Shown here: positions 8,606 through 16,838 of the stretch, in pieces
Numbering within the stretch: the stretch's first letter is position 1
How the letters are laid out: every line of letters starts with the position of its first letter
Assembly: GCF_014635905.1 (NCBI RefSeq)
Contig: NZ_BMDS01000008.1
Coordinates: 1-62,882, forward strand
Direction of reading: 5' to 3'
DNA length: 62,882 bases
Source of the DNA: Limosilactobacillus caviae
GTDB taxonomy: Bacteria > Bacillota > Bacilli > Lactobacillales > Lactobacillaceae
Notes under the pieces: generated by a model
Databases searched by the model: none
Seen by the model: only the letters and a program-made list of their open reading frames with translations
Told to the model about the DNA's origin: nothing
Made by a program: the position numbers and the translations under genes

Positions 8606-9817
8606 ATGTCTATGTATCTTATTATCAACATTATTGGGCTGGTTGTCTTTCTTGGGATTGGATGGCTCTTTTCCAAGGACCGTAAAGCAATCAACTGGAA
8701 GACTGTAGGAATCATGGTAGTTCTTAACTTAATTCTAGCATGGTTCTTAGTAAGTTCATCTGCTGGTCGTGCTGGGGTTAAGGCGGCTGCTGATGGATTT
8801 GCATGGATTGTCAATGTTTCTGCAAAGGGGACTGTGTTTGCATTAGGTGACTGGTACACACCAAAGAACCTAAACTTTATTTGTTCCGCATTGATGCCAA
8901 TCCTTATGATTGTTCCATTGTTCGATATCTTAAACTACATTGGTGTATTGCCATGGATTATTAAGTGGATCGGACGGGGACTTTCATTAATTACCGGTGA
9001 ACCTAAGTTTGAATCATTCTTTGCTGTAGAAATGATGTTCTTAGGTAACACTGAAGTTTTGGCTGTTTCTGGTATGCAATTACGTGCCATGAATAAGGAA
9101 CGTAATTTGACTATCGCTATGATGTCAATGTCTTGTGTTACTGCTTCAATTCTTGGTGCATATATTGAAATGATGCCAGGACAATATATTCTGACTGCTG
9201 TTCCAATTAACATTATTAACTCATTGATTGCCGTAAGTATGCTGAACCCTGTTAAGGTTCCGGCTGAAGACGATACCATCGAAAAAGTTGGTGCTGAAGT
9301 TGACTCTGATAAGCGTGAACCATTCTTCAGTTTCTTAGGGGACTCAATTTTGGGTGCTGGTAAGTTGATCCTTATCATCATTGCTAACGTTGTTGCCTTC
9401 GTTGCATTAGCTGCTTTGATCGATGCTATCTTGGCATTATTCTGGAAAGACCTTTCTCTTGAAAGTATCTTAGGTGTTATCATGTTCCCATTCTCATGGT
9501 TACTTGGTTTACCTGTTCACGAAGCATGGATGCTTTCACAAGATATGGGTATGAAGTTAATCACTAACGAATTCGTTGTTATGGGTAAAGTTACTGGTGA
9601 AATCAACAGCTACGCACCTCACTTGCGTGCCGTATTAACTGTCTTTGTAACTTCATTTGCTAACTTTGGTACTTTAGGTATGATTATTGGTGCCTTCAAG
9701 GGCTTAGTTGACAAAGAAAACAACGATTACATTGCTTCAAACATTGGTTACTTAATGCTTTCTGGTATTTTAGTTTCACTATTATCAGCCGCATTTGTTG
9801 GCCTTTTCGTTTGGTAA
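8606..9817 (+). CDS. nupC: NupC-family concentrative nucleoside transporter
   Basis: A 403-residue membrane protein of the concentrative nucleoside transporter family, importing nucleosides with a cation. Family landmarks are an N-terminal helical region, the segment ADGFAWIVNVSAKG, the substrate-site motif FLGNTEVLAVSGMQL (the family's G-N/Q-T-E), and the C-terminal SFANFGTLGMIIGAF. Length matches bacterial members. The ATG follows AAGGAGG with good spacing. The next gene is a nucleoside hydrolase and the deo cluster lies 8 kb downstream, so the likely role is feeding nucleosides to salvage and to pentose catabolism. A long untranslated region with a cre site precedes it, and a terminator follows directly. 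Confidence 0.93.
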   Translation: MSMYLIINIIGLVVFLGIGWLFSKDRKAINWKTVGIMVVLNLILAWFLVSSSAGRAGVKAAADGFAWIVNVSAKGTVFALGDWYTPKNLNFICSALMPILMIVPLFDILNYIGVLPWIIKWIGRGLSLITGEPKFESFFAVEMMFLGNTEVLAVSGMQLRAMNKERNLTIAMMSMSCVTASILGAYIEMMPGQYILTAVPINIINSLIAVSMLNPVKVPAEDDTIEKVGAEVDSDKREPFFSFLGDSILGAGKLILIIIANVVAFVALAALIDAILALFWKDLSLESILGVIMFPFSWLLGLPVHEAWMLSQDMGMKLITNEFVVMGKVTGEINSYAPHLRAVLTVFVTSFANFGTLGMIIGAFKGLVDKENNDYIASNIGYLMLSGILVSLLSAAFVGLFVW

Positions 9818-9822
9818 AATTG

Positions 9823-9850
9823 AAAAGCAGCTGTCGAAGCTGCTTTTTTT
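9823..9850 (+). terminator. Terminator after nupC
   Basis: AAAAGCAGCT pairs with AGCTGCTTTT around a five-base loop, then a T run. Its last Ts merge with the -35 region of the next gene. Confidence 0.85.
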
Positions 9851-9879
9851 GACACTAATTCAGAAAACGCTTGCATAAT
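9849..9879 (+). promoter_or_regulatory. Promoter and cre site of the nucleoside hydrolase gene
   Basis: TTGACA at 9849-9854 and CATAAT at 9874-9879 (19-base spacing) form a plausible promoter. Overlapping it, 9862-9876 read on the minus strand is ATGCAAGCGTTTTCT, a full match to the cre consensus, so CcpA would block RNA polymerase here. Confidence 0.75.
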
Positions 9880-9900
9880 AATTAAAAGGAGACGAGAACT

Positions 9901-10809
9901 ATGACTACTAAAATTATTATGGATACTGATCCAGGAATTGATGATGCTGCTGCTTTGACGATGGCAATTAATAACCCATCGCTTGATTTAAAATTAATCA
10001 CTACCGTTGCCGGTAATGTTACTGTTGATAAGACAACTGCTAATGCTTTAAAGATTGTTCATTTCTTTGGCAAGGATATTCCGGTTGCTGCTGGGGCTGA
10101 ACAACCATTAATTAAGCCGTTCGAGGATGCTGCCCGAATCCATGGTGAATCTGGAATGCCTGGTTATGATTTCGGCACTGATTATGGTAAGCCAATCGAT
10201 AAAAGTGCTGTTGAAGCTCTCCGTGATGCAATTATGGCTGAAGATGAAGTTGTATTAGTACCAACTGGTTCTTATACCAACATCGCATTGCTCTTTAGCG
10301 AATATCCAGAAGTAAAGAGTCACATTAAGCAAATTGTTGCCATGGGTGGATCATTCTCTGGCGGTAACATGACTAGCGCAGCTGAATTTAATGTCTTCAC
10401 TGATCCTGATGCTGCTAAGATCATGTACAATGCTGGTGTACCAATCGTTACTGTTGGTTTAGACGTTACCTTAAAAGCACTTTTAACTGCTGATACTATT
10501 GAAAAACTTGGTAAACTCAATAAGACAGGAGAAATGCTCCATGGCTTAATCACGCACTACAACGATGGAAGCGATGCAGGGCGTCCAATGCATGATGTTA
10601 ATACCATTTTCTACCTCCTTCATCCAGAAGCCTTTAGGACTAAGGATATGTGGGTCGACGTCCAAACAGATGGCCCAGCAATCGGTGCAACTGTTGGTGA
10701 TGTTCGGGCTGCTTACCATGATGGTAAAACTAATGCTAAGGTTTGCCTTGATATTGATGCTGATGCATTTAACAAGTGGTTCCTAGAAGAAGTAAGCAAA
10801 ATTAAATAA
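9901..10809 (+). CDS. Ribonucleoside hydrolase (inosine-uridine preferring family)
   Basis: A 302-residue hydrolase that splits ribonucleosides into base and ribose. The calcium-binding signature DTDPGIDDA is at residues 8-16, the family's VAGNVTVDKTTANALKI follows, and the conserved MHDV motif supplies the late calcium ligand near residue 230. Length is typical. Substrate range (purine, pyrimidine or both) cannot be fixed from sequence, so I give no symbol. It lies 84 bases downstream of nupC but has its own promoter and cre site after the nupC terminator, and a terminator follows it. Function fits the neighbours: imported nucleosides are cleaved and the ribose used when preferred sugars are absent. 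Confidence 0.92.
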   Translation: MTTKIIMDTDPGIDDAAALTMAINNPSLDLKLITTVAGNVTVDKTTANALKIVHFFGKDIPVAAGAEQPLIKPFEDAARIHGESGMPGYDFGTDYGKPIDKSAVEALRDAIMAEDEVVLVPTGSYTNIALLFSEYPEVKSHIKQIVAMGGSFSGGNMTSAAEFNVFTDPDAAKIMYNAGVPIVTVGLDVTLKALLTADTIEKLGKLNKTGEMLHGLITHYNDGSDAGRPMHDVNTIFYLLHPEAFRTKDMWVDVQTDGPAIGATVGDVRAAYHDGKTNAKVCLDIDADAFNKWFLEEVSKIK

Positions 10810-10820
10810 GCTACAATATT

Positions 10821-10857
10821 AGTCTAGAATGAAAAATCATTCTGGACTTTTATACTT
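10821..10857 (+). terminator. Terminator after the nucleoside hydrolase gene
   Basis: AGTCTAGAATGA pairs with TCATTCTGGACT, followed by TTTATACTTT. Confidence 0.75.
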
Positions 10858-10872
10858 TAAAGTAGCTTATCT

Positions 10873-10901
10873 TTGTGAAAGCGTTTTAAAATATGATAAT
10901 A
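10873..10901 (+). promoter_or_regulatory. Candidate promoter with cre-like sequence
   Basis: TTGTGA at about 10873 and TAATAT about 18 bases further may be a promoter. The overlapping GTGAAAGCGTTTTAA departs from the cre consensus at two positions, so CcpA control is possible but weaker than for the neighbouring genes. Confidence 0.4.
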
Positions 10902-10926
10902 TTAGATAAGCAAGGAGGAAATGCCA

Positions 10927-11811
10927 ATGAAGAATATTATGATAGCAGGTGCTGGAGTTTTAGGTAGTCAGATTGCTTATCAAACAGCATTATCCGGATT
11001 TAATGTAAGTGTCTATAATCACCATATTGATACTGCAGAGCGTCGTATTAAGGCGTTAAAAGCTGATTATGAACGTGACGTACACTTAACGGCCGATGAA
11101 TTTCAAAAGGGTCTTGATAATATCAAGATAATTACTGATGATATTGCAACTGCTGTTAAAGATGCTGATTTAATGATTGAAGCATTGCCTGAGTCATTAG
11201 ACTTAAAAGAACATTTTTATGAAGAAGTATCAAAACTTGCACCTGAAAAAACAATCTTTGCAAGTAATTCCTCAACGTTTATCCCAAGTCAATTAGCACC
11301 ATTTACAGATCGCCCGGCAAAGTTTCTCAACATGCACTTTGCAAACCAAATTTGGAAATTTAATGTCGTTGAAATTATGGGGACAGCGCAGACTGATTCA
11401 CAAGTAATTGAAGAAGCAACTGACTTTTCCCGGGAAATAAAAATGGTTCCAATTGTTCTTCATAAGGAGCAGCATGGTTATATCCTCAATTCCCTACTAA
11501 TTCCGTTATTAGCATCTGGACTTAACTTATGGGCAAAAGGAATTGCAGAGCCTGAAATGATTGATAAGGATTGGATGATATCAACAGGTGCCCCCATGGG
11601 TCCATTTGGAATTTTAGATATGGTAGGTCTGCGAACAGCAGCGCAGATTGAAAGAAACACATATGCTCAGACTAAAGATGAAAGTCATAAGGCAATTGCT
11701 GATAAAATGGATGAGATGATTAAGGAGGGACACGAAGGTAAGGAATCAGGTCAAGGATTCTATACTTATCCTAATCCTGCCTTTATGGATCCAAAGTTCT
11801 TAAAATACTAA
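10927..11811 (+). CDS. 3-hydroxyacyl-CoA dehydrogenase family oxidoreductase
   Basis: A 294-residue NAD(P)-dependent dehydrogenase of the 3-hydroxyacyl-CoA family. The Rossmann motif GAGVLGSQIA is at residues 7-16, SNSSTFIPSQLA matches the family's SNTSS segment, and MHFANQIWKFNVVEI replaces the common HFFNP motif, so the catalytic His is kept but Asn-Pro is altered. The C-terminal helical domain with GAPMGPFGILDMVGL is intact. I chose the ATG at 10927: the AAGGAGG is eight bases before it and too close to the ATG at 10921. Lactic acid bacteria lack beta-oxidation, and no thiolase or enoyl-CoA hydratase lies nearby, so the true substrate may be another hydroxy acid. Confidence 0.82.
   Translation: MKNIMIAGAGVLGSQIAYQTALSGFNVSVYNHHIDTAERRIKALKADYERDVHLTADEFQKGLDNIKIITDDIATAVKDADLMIEALPESLDLKEHFYEEVSKLAPEKTIFASNSSTFIPSQLAPFTDRPAKFLNMHFANQIWKFNVVEIMGTAQTDSQVIEEATDFSREIKMVPIVLHKEQHGYILNSLLIPLLASGLNLWAKGIAEPEMIDKDWMISTGAPMGPFGILDMVGLRTAAQIERNTYAQTKDESHKAIADKMDEMIKEGHEGKESGQGFYTYPNPAFMDPKFLKY
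11425..11438. promoter_or_regulatory. Candidate Noc-binding site inside the dehydrogenase gene
   Basis: TTTTCCCGGGAAAT keeps the whole 12-bp palindromic core and differs only at the first base from the B. subtilis Noc site. It is within coding sequence, as many B. subtilis Noc sites are. Confidence 0.65.
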
Positions 11812-11837
11812 AGTGATTTAATTGAATAGTTAAGAGA

Positions 11838-11883
11838 TAAATGACCAAAGTTGGCGAGAAAGCTGATTTTGGTCGTTTATTTT
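11838..11883 (+). terminator. Terminator after the dehydrogenase gene
   Basis: AAATGACCAAA pairs with TTTTGGTCGTTT and runs into ATTTT. Confidence 0.75.
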
Positions 11884-12015
11884 AATCACAGCTAGTTATT
11901 GTACTGCTGTCTTAGTATCAGCAGAAGTTAGGTTATTTTACCGTCTTATTTTTTATTCTCATAATGGCTTAACTCAGTTGCAACAATCAGAAATTTACGG
12001 TACAGTAATAGGGAA

Positions 12016-12038
12016 CGTGAAACAATAAATGTTTCACG
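12016..12038. promoter_or_regulatory. Inverted repeat of swapped parS-like half-sites before rsmG-noc
   Basis: CGTGAAACA at 12016-12024, a five-base spacer, and TGTTTCACG at 12030-12038 form a perfect 9-bp inverted repeat. Each arm is a half of parS (TGTTTCAC/GTGAAACA) but in reversed order, facing outward. It ends just before the rsmG ribosome binding site. It may be an operator for ParB or Noc, or an RNA hairpin acting on translation. Confidence 0.5.
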
Positions 12039-12054
12039 AAAGGAGACTTAATGA

Positions 12055-12780
12055 ATGAATCCTGAACAATTTCAACAGGTATTAGCTAATAAGGGAATCA
12101 CGTTATCGGCAAAACAAATGCAACAGTTTGCTGATTATTATCAATTATTAGTTAAGACAAACGAACACGTAAATTTAACCCGTATTACAGATGAAAATGA
12201 AGTATACCTAAAGCATTTTTATGACTCCATTACAGGGGCATTTGCAGAACCCCGGTTAACGACAGAAGAGCTAACGTTATGTGATATTGGTGCTGGAGCA
12301 GGTTTCCCTTCCTTGCCGTTAAAGATTGCTTTTCCACAATTAAAAGTAACGATTGTTGATTCGCTTAATAAAAGAATTGCGTTTTTAGATGAGTTAGTAG
12401 CTAAGCTGGGACTTACGGACGTAACGTTGATCCATGATCGTGCCGAGACCTTTAGTGCAAAGAAGAGTTCGTCCCGTGAACAATTTGATATAGTAACCGC
12501 CCGGGCTGTGGCGCGCCTGTCTGTATTAAGCGAGCTTTGCCTTCCCGCTGTTAAAGTTGGTGGTGAATTTATTGCATATAAGGCAAGTGCTGCTTCAGAA
12601 GAATTACAAAAGGGCGGAACGGCGATCAAGCAATTAGGGGGACAAGTACAAAAAATAGTCCCTTTGACCTTGCCAGTGACAGATGAAGAACGTAATATAA
12701 TTGTGATTGATAAGGTAAAATCAACGCCCAATAAATATCCGCGTCGCCCTGGTTTACCAAGCAAAAAACCAATTCAATAA
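12055..12780 (+). CDS. rsmG: 16S rRNA (guanine527-N7)-methyltransferase
   Basis: A 241-residue methyltransferase (formerly GidB) that methylates G527 of 16S rRNA using S-adenosylmethionine. The cofactor-binding signature [17 protein letters not shown] is near residue 76, followed by the acidic strand end [15 protein letters not shown] and the VTARAVARL segment typical of the family. Length is normal. Of two nearby ATGs only the one at 12055 opens the frame; AAAGGAG lies nine bases before it. Position next to noc, parA and parB near the replication origin is the arrangement common in Firmicutes. Loss of this gene is known in other bacteria to give low-level streptomycin resistance. Confidence 0.96.
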   Translation: MNPEQFQQVLANKGITLSAKQMQQFADYYQLLVKTNEHVNLTRITDENEVYLKHFYDSITGAFAEPRLTTEELTLCDIGAGAGFPSLPLKIAFPQLKVTIVDSLNKRIAFLDELVAKLGLTDVTLIHDRAETFSAKKSSSREQFDIVTARAVARLSVLSELCLPAVKVGGEFIAYKASAASEELQKGGTAIKQLGGQVQKIVPLTLPVTDEERNIIVIDKVKSTPNKYPRRPGLPSKKPIQ

Positions 12781-12797
12781 GATAAGGAGTTAAGAGT

Positions 12798-13757
12798 ATG
12801 GCTTTTTCATTATTTGGTATTGGAAAAAACAATTCTGACAGTACAAAAAATAAAGTTGTAGAAGTAAAACTTGATCAAATTATTCCCAACCGTTATCAGC
12901 CACGAAAAGTCTTTGACCAAGACGGTATTCGTGAATTAGCACAAACGATTGATGAACACGGCCTCTTGCAGCCAATCGTTCTTCGTGAATACGAACCTGC
13001 AAAATATGAAATCATTGCCGGTGAGCGCCGTTATCGTGCAATGAAGCTTTTGAAGTGGGAAAAAGCACCTGCAATAATTGAAAAGATGAGCGATCAGGAA
13101 ACCGCATCACTAGCTTTAATTGAAAATTTGCAACGATCACAATTGAGTTCGGTTGAAGAAGCTCAGGCATATCGCCAGCTTATGGATTTAAACCACCTTA
13201 CGCAGTCACAATTGGCTAAGGGAATGGGAAAGAGTCAGTCGTTCGTCGCTAACAAGTTACGGCTTTTACGCCTGATTACTCCAGTGCAAACTGCTATTTT
13301 AGATCACCGAATTTCAGAGCGTCATGGTCGTGCGCTGTTAGATTTGGATGAGAAGCAGCAACGGGATATGTTAATGCGGATCGTTAATGAACGGTTAACT
13401 GTTCGTCAAACAGAAGACGAGGTGGCACGCTTACTCGGCCGGCCTTTACCATCTGAAATTGCTGAATTAAAAGCAGCTGCCAAGCGGAAAGAACTTGCTT
13501 CTCTTGAATCACACCCTGAAGAAGTACCAGCTGCTCCAGAAGAAACAACACCAGCAAAAAAGACAGCACCAAAACGCAAGGCGGTTAAGAAACCGAAGAA
13601 TAATAAGGCAAAGCAAGTAAATGATGCGCGGCTTGCGTTAAATACAATCAAGAAGTCAATCAAGATGGCAACCACTAACGGTTTTGAAATTAGAACACAA
13701 GAAAAAGATAGTGGCGATGCTTACCAGTTAACAATTGAAATTCCGAAGAAACAGTAG
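12798..13757 (+). CDS. noc: Nucleoid occlusion protein Noc (ParB family)
   Basis: A ParB-like CTP-dependent DNA-binding protein that in B. subtilis prevents division septa from forming over the nucleoid. Residues 2-8 (AFSLFGI) form a short amphipathic start like the membrane-targeting helix of Noc. The N-terminal domain follows, with the family's NRYQPRKVF and the CTP-binding AGERRYRAMK. The DNA-recognition helices lie around SQLAKGMGKSQSFVANKLRLL. A Lys/Pro/Ala-rich linker from about 225 to 275 precedes the dimerisation end. Two ParB paralogues flank parA here; this one, next to rsmG, matches Noc in position and N-terminus. Three Noc-like palindromes in the window support the call. Confidence 0.88.
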   Translation: MAFSLFGIGKNNSDSTKNKVVEVKLDQIIPNRYQPRKVFDQDGIRELAQTIDEHGLLQPIVLREYEPAKYEIIAGERRYRAMKLLKWEKAPAIIEKMSDQETASLALIENLQRSQLSSVEEAQAYRQLMDLNHLTQSQLAKGMGKSQSFVANKLRLLRLITPVQTAILDHRISERHGRALLDLDEKQQRDMLMRIVNERLTVRQTEDEVARLLGRPLPSEIAELKAAAKRKELASLESHPEEVPAAPEETTPAKKTAPKRKAVKKPKNNKAKQVNDARLALNTIKKSIKMATTNGFEIRTQEKDSGDAYQLTIEIPKKQ

Positions 13758-13769
13758 GGAGGCCAAAGA

Positions 13770-14540
13770 ATAGGTTCTGTAATTGCACTTGCAAACCAAA
13801 AAGGCGGCGTCGGTAAAACAACCACCAGTGTTAATTTAGGAGCGTGCCTTGCTGATCTTGGACAGCGAGTCCTACTGATTGACCTTGATCCACAGGGAAA
13901 TGCAACAAGCGGTTTAGGCGTTGAAAAGCAAAATATTAAGCAAAGTGTTTACGATGTTTTAATTAATGATGTACCGCTCAAGAATGTAATTCAAAAAACT
14001 AGTCATGAGGGTGTTGACATTGCACCAACAACGATTGCCTTATCCGGGGCAGAGGTAGAATTAACTAACTTGATGGCCCGAGAGACACGACTCAAAGATT
14101 CTTTTGGCAAGATTCGTGATGAATATGACTTCATTTTGATTGACTGTCCGCCATCGCTAGGCTTGCTTACCATCAATGCCTTTACTGCCTGCGATTCTAT
14201 TCTTATTCCGGTTCAAAGCGAATATTACGCTTTGGAGGGATTGAGCCAATTACTAAATACAATCAAACTTGTCCGCAAACACTTTAACCCCCAACTAAAA
14301 ATCGAGGGCGTTCTTTTAACAATGTTTGATAAACGGACGAATTTAGGCCAGCAGGTAAATGCGGAAGTAAAGAAATTCTTTGGGGAGCAAGTATATAACA
14401 CGATTATCCCGCGGAACGTTCGGCTGTCAGAAGCGCCAAGCCACGGATTAGCAATCATTGACTACGATAAAAATTCAACAGGCGCACACGTCTACCAACA
14501 ATTAGCAAAGGAAGTGTTGGCCAACCATGGCAAAGAATAA
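13770..14540 (+). CDS. parA: Chromosome partitioning ATPase ParA (Soj), apparently starting at AUA
   Basis: A 256-residue deviant-Walker ATPase that with ParB segregates the origin and modulates initiation by DnaA. The family start GSVIALANQKGGVGKTTT, with Walker A KGGVGKTTT, is encoded directly after ATA at 13770. Further conserved parts are LLIDLDPQGNATSG, FILIDCPPSLGLL and RNVRLSEAPSHG. The noc stop TAG at 13755 is in the same frame, and no ATG, GTG or TTG occurs between it and the Walker A codons, so initiation must be at AUA unless the base is an error. AGGGAGG ends seven bases before it. The next ATG in frame (14070) would remove the nucleotide-binding site. It overlaps parB by 14 bases. 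Confidence 0.92.
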   Translation: MGSVIALANQKGGVGKTTTSVNLGACLADLGQRVLLIDLDPQGNATSGLGVEKQNIKQSVYDVLINDVPLKNVIQKTSHEGVDIAPTTIALSGAEVELTNLMARETRLKDSFGKIRDEYDFILIDCPPSLGLLTINAFTACDSILIPVQSEYYALEGLSQLLNTIKLVRKHFNPQLKIEGVLLTMFDKRTNLGQQVNAEVKKFFGEQVYNTIIPRNVRLSEAPSHGLAIIDYDKNSTGAHVYQQLAKEVLANHGKE

Positions 14541-15414
14541 AAAGAACGGATTAGGACGTGGAATAGAAGCTCTCTTTGCTGAAAATACGGTGACAGAACT
14601 TGCTGCTGACGAAACAGTGCAAGATGTTAAACTCTCGCTGATCCATCCTAACCCGTACCAACCACGACGAACATTCGATCAAGACGCGTTGGCTGAATTA
14701 GCATCATCAATTGAAAAGTCGGGAGTATTTCAGCCAGTTATTTTGCGGCAACCTGATCCAACAATAAATCGTTATGAATTAATTGCCGGTGAACGGCGCT
14801 TTCGGGCTTCTAAAATTGCTAAGAAGAAGACAATTCCAGCGATTGTTCGTAATATGAGCGATAATCAAATGATGGAAATTGCAGTGTTAGAAAACCTTCA
14901 GCGTGAAGATCTAACACCATTAGAAGAAGCACAGGCATACCAGATGTTAATGGACAAGCTATCTTTAACCCAGGCACAGGTTGCAGCTCGGTTGGGAAAG
15001 AGCCGGCCTTATATTGCTAACTACTTGCGGTTGCTAGGATTACCAACAGTAATAAAGGAGTTCTTAAATACCGGCAAGTTATCAATGGGGCAGGCGCGAA
15101 CAATCCTAGGCTTAAAAGATAAGACTAAACTTGTACCGCTTGCCCAGCGAGCAGTAGCGCAAAATCTTACTGTGCGGCAATTAGAAGAAATTGTTACTCA
15201 AATAAACGGAACCGCCCAAAAGAAGGAGCAGCGTCGAACGCAGCGAAAGCCGGTTTATATTCGGGCTGCCGAATCACAGTTGCAGAGTAAGTTTGGGACA
15301 AAGGTTTCTGTTGCGCAAAGCCGAAAAAAAGGTGCAGGAAAGATTGAAATACCATATACATCTAACGACGACTTTACCCGCATCCTTGAATTGTTAAATA
15401 TTACTTTAGATTAA
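14527..15414 (+). CDS. parB: Chromosome partitioning protein ParB (Spo0J)
   Basis: A 295-residue CTPase clamp that loads at parS sites, spreads along DNA and recruits condensin to origin DNA. The N-terminal KKNGLGRGIEALF motif, which stimulates ParA ATPase in this family, is at residues 4-16. PNPYQPRRTF follows, then the CTP-binding AGERRFRASK, NLQREDLTPLEEAQAY, and the helix-turn-helix around AQVAARLGKSRPYIANYLRLL. The C-terminal dimerisation segment is present and length is normal. It starts inside the end of parA, giving translational coupling. A perfect parS is present 23 kb away within fhs (38123-38138). Confidence 0.95.
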   Translation: MAKNKKNGLGRGIEALFAENTVTELAADETVQDVKLSLIHPNPYQPRRTFDQDALAELASSIEKSGVFQPVILRQPDPTINRYELIAGERRFRASKIAKKKTIPAIVRNMSDNQMMEIAVLENLQREDLTPLEEAQAYQMLMDKLSLTQAQVAARLGKSRPYIANYLRLLGLPTVIKEFLNTGKLSMGQARTILGLKDKTKLVPLAQRAVAQNLTVRQLEEIVTQINGTAQKKEQRRTQRKPVYIRAAESQLQSKFGTKVSVAQSRKKGAGKIEIPYTSNDDFTRILELLNITLD

Positions 15415-15427
15415 GGAGGAACGACTC

Positions 15428-15625
15428 ATGGCAGCTTATGATAAAGGCGATATTGTAATGATGAAAAAAGCGCACCCTTGCGGCACCAATCGTTGGTTAA
15501 TTACCCGGGTAGGCGCTGACATTAAGATTGAATGTCAGGGCTGCGGTCATATTGTCATGATGACCCGCCAAAAGTTTGATAAGGGACTAAAGAAAGTTCT
15601 CGAAAAAGCTGATCAAGCTGATTAA
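15428..15625 (+). CDS. DUF951 family small protein
   Basis: A 65-residue protein of DUF951, a family found in Firmicutes almost always between parB and ychF, exactly its place here. The pattern KKAHPCGTNRWLITRVGADIK, then CQGCG, gives three cysteines that could bind zinc, with a basic C-terminal helix. It may be a small nucleic-acid-binding protein, but no function has been established. It begins 13 bases after the parB stop behind TAAGGAGG, so it belongs to the same operon. Confidence 0.9.
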   Translation: MAAYDKGDIVMMKKAHPCGTNRWLITRVGADIKIECQGCGHIVMMTRQKFDKGLKKVLEKADQAD

Positions 15626-15708
15626 TATTTTTAGTGATTAATGATCACAAATAACAAATTGTAGATTAAAATAATAAATGATTAATTGAAAAGGAAAGTG
15701 AACAATTT

Positions 15709-16806
15709 ATGTCATTAACAGCAGGAATCGTTGGCTTGCCAAACGTTGGTAAATCAACACTTTTTAACGCAATTACTAAGGCTGGGGCCGAAATGGCTAA
15801 CTACCCATTCGCGACAATCGACCCGAATGTGGGGATGGTTGAAGTTCCAGATAGCCGTCTGGATCGGATTCAAGAGCTAATTCCAGCTAAGAAGATTGTG
15901 CCTACGACCTTTGAATTTACCGATATTGCAGGAATTGTTAAGGGTGCTAGTAAAGGGGAAGGACTAGGAAACAAGTTCTTGGAAAACATTCGTCAAACTG
16001 ACGCGATCGTTCACGTTGTTCGTGCATTTGATGATAACGATATTACTAGTGTTTCTGGTAAAGTTGACCCGATAGAAGATATCGATACAATTAACCTAGA
16101 ATTGGTAATGGCTGACTTAGATGCTGTTAACAAGCGGTTAGCTAAGGTACAGCGGGCTGCTAAGGGACGTGATAAGGATGCCTTAGCAGAGTTAGAAGTC
16201 CTAAATAAGATTAAGCCTGTTCTTGAAGATGGTAAGAGTGTTCGGTCAATTGATTTCAGCGATGATGAGCAAAAAATTGTTAAGGGCCTTTTCTTGTTAA
16301 CAAGCAAGCCGGTTTTGTATGTTGCTAACATTGCCGAAGAAGATATGGCAGATCCAGAGAGCAATAAGTACATGGATGCGATTAAAGAACATGTTAAAGG
16401 TGACGGTGAAGTAATCGGAGTTGCTGCTGCTGCCGAAGAACAAATTGCTGAAATGGATGAAGCAGATAAGGCCGATTTCCTTGAAATGGAAGGAGTAACT
16501 GAACCAGGATTAAATCGTTTGATTCGGGCAGCTTACAAGCTTTTAGGATTAGAAACATTCTTTACTGCGGGTGGCCCTGAAACCCGTGCCTGGACTTACA
16601 AGAAGGGAACAAAAGCCCCTCAAGCAGCAGGTATTATCCACTCAGACTTTGAACGTGGGTTTATTCGTGCTGAAGTAATGAGTTTTGAAGATTTGGATAA
16701 GCTTGGTTCAGAATCAGCAGTAAAAGAAGCAGGTAAGCTCCGTCTTGAAGGTAAAGATTACGTAATGCAAGACGGCGATATTGTTGAATTCCGGTTCAAC
16801 GTTTAA
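15709..16806 (+). CDS. ychF: Ribosome-binding ATPase YchF (OLA1 family)
   Basis: A 365-residue Obg-related nucleotidase that, unlike most of its superfamily, prefers ATP and associates with ribosomes. Motifs: GLPNVGKSTLFNAIT (G1), FATIDPNVG (G2), DIAGIVKGASKGEG (G3), and in place of the usual guanine-specific NKxD the sequence NIAEED, in keeping with relaxed base choice. A helical insert occupies about 130-210, and the C-terminal TGS domain ends KDYVMQDGDIVEFRFNV. Full length and normal. It forms part of the conserved origin-proximal block after DUF951; the 83-base gap may contain its own promoter. Confidence 0.96.
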   Translation: MSLTAGIVGLPNVGKSTLFNAITKAGAEMANYPFATIDPNVGMVEVPDSRLDRIQELIPAKKIVPTTFEFTDIAGIVKGASKGEGLGNKFLENIRQTDAIVHVVRAFDDNDITSVSGKVDPIEDIDTINLELVMADLDAVNKRLAKVQRAAKGRDKDALAELEVLNKIKPVLEDGKSVRSIDFSDDEQKIVKGLFLLTSKPVLYVANIAEEDMADPESNKYMDAIKEHVKGDGEVIGVAAAAEEQIAEMDEADKADFLEMEGVTEPGLNRLIRAAYKLLGLETFFTAGGPETRAWTYKKGTKAPQAAGIIHSDFERGFIRAEVMSFEDLDKLGSESAVKEAGKLRLEGKDYVMQDGDIVEFRFNV

Positions 16807-16838
16807 ACCTCTAAAAACAAGAGAGGAGTAGTTTTATA

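Noticed and set aside
12016-12038. Calling this inverted repeat a true parS
   Set aside because: The half-sites are in reversed order and separated by five bases, so it is not the ParB loading palindrome.
14070-14540. A 156-residue truncated ParA starting at the first ATG
   Set aside because: The conserved Walker A and all N-terminal ParA residues are encoded in the same frame upstream, so the truncation is only an effect of the missing standard start codon.
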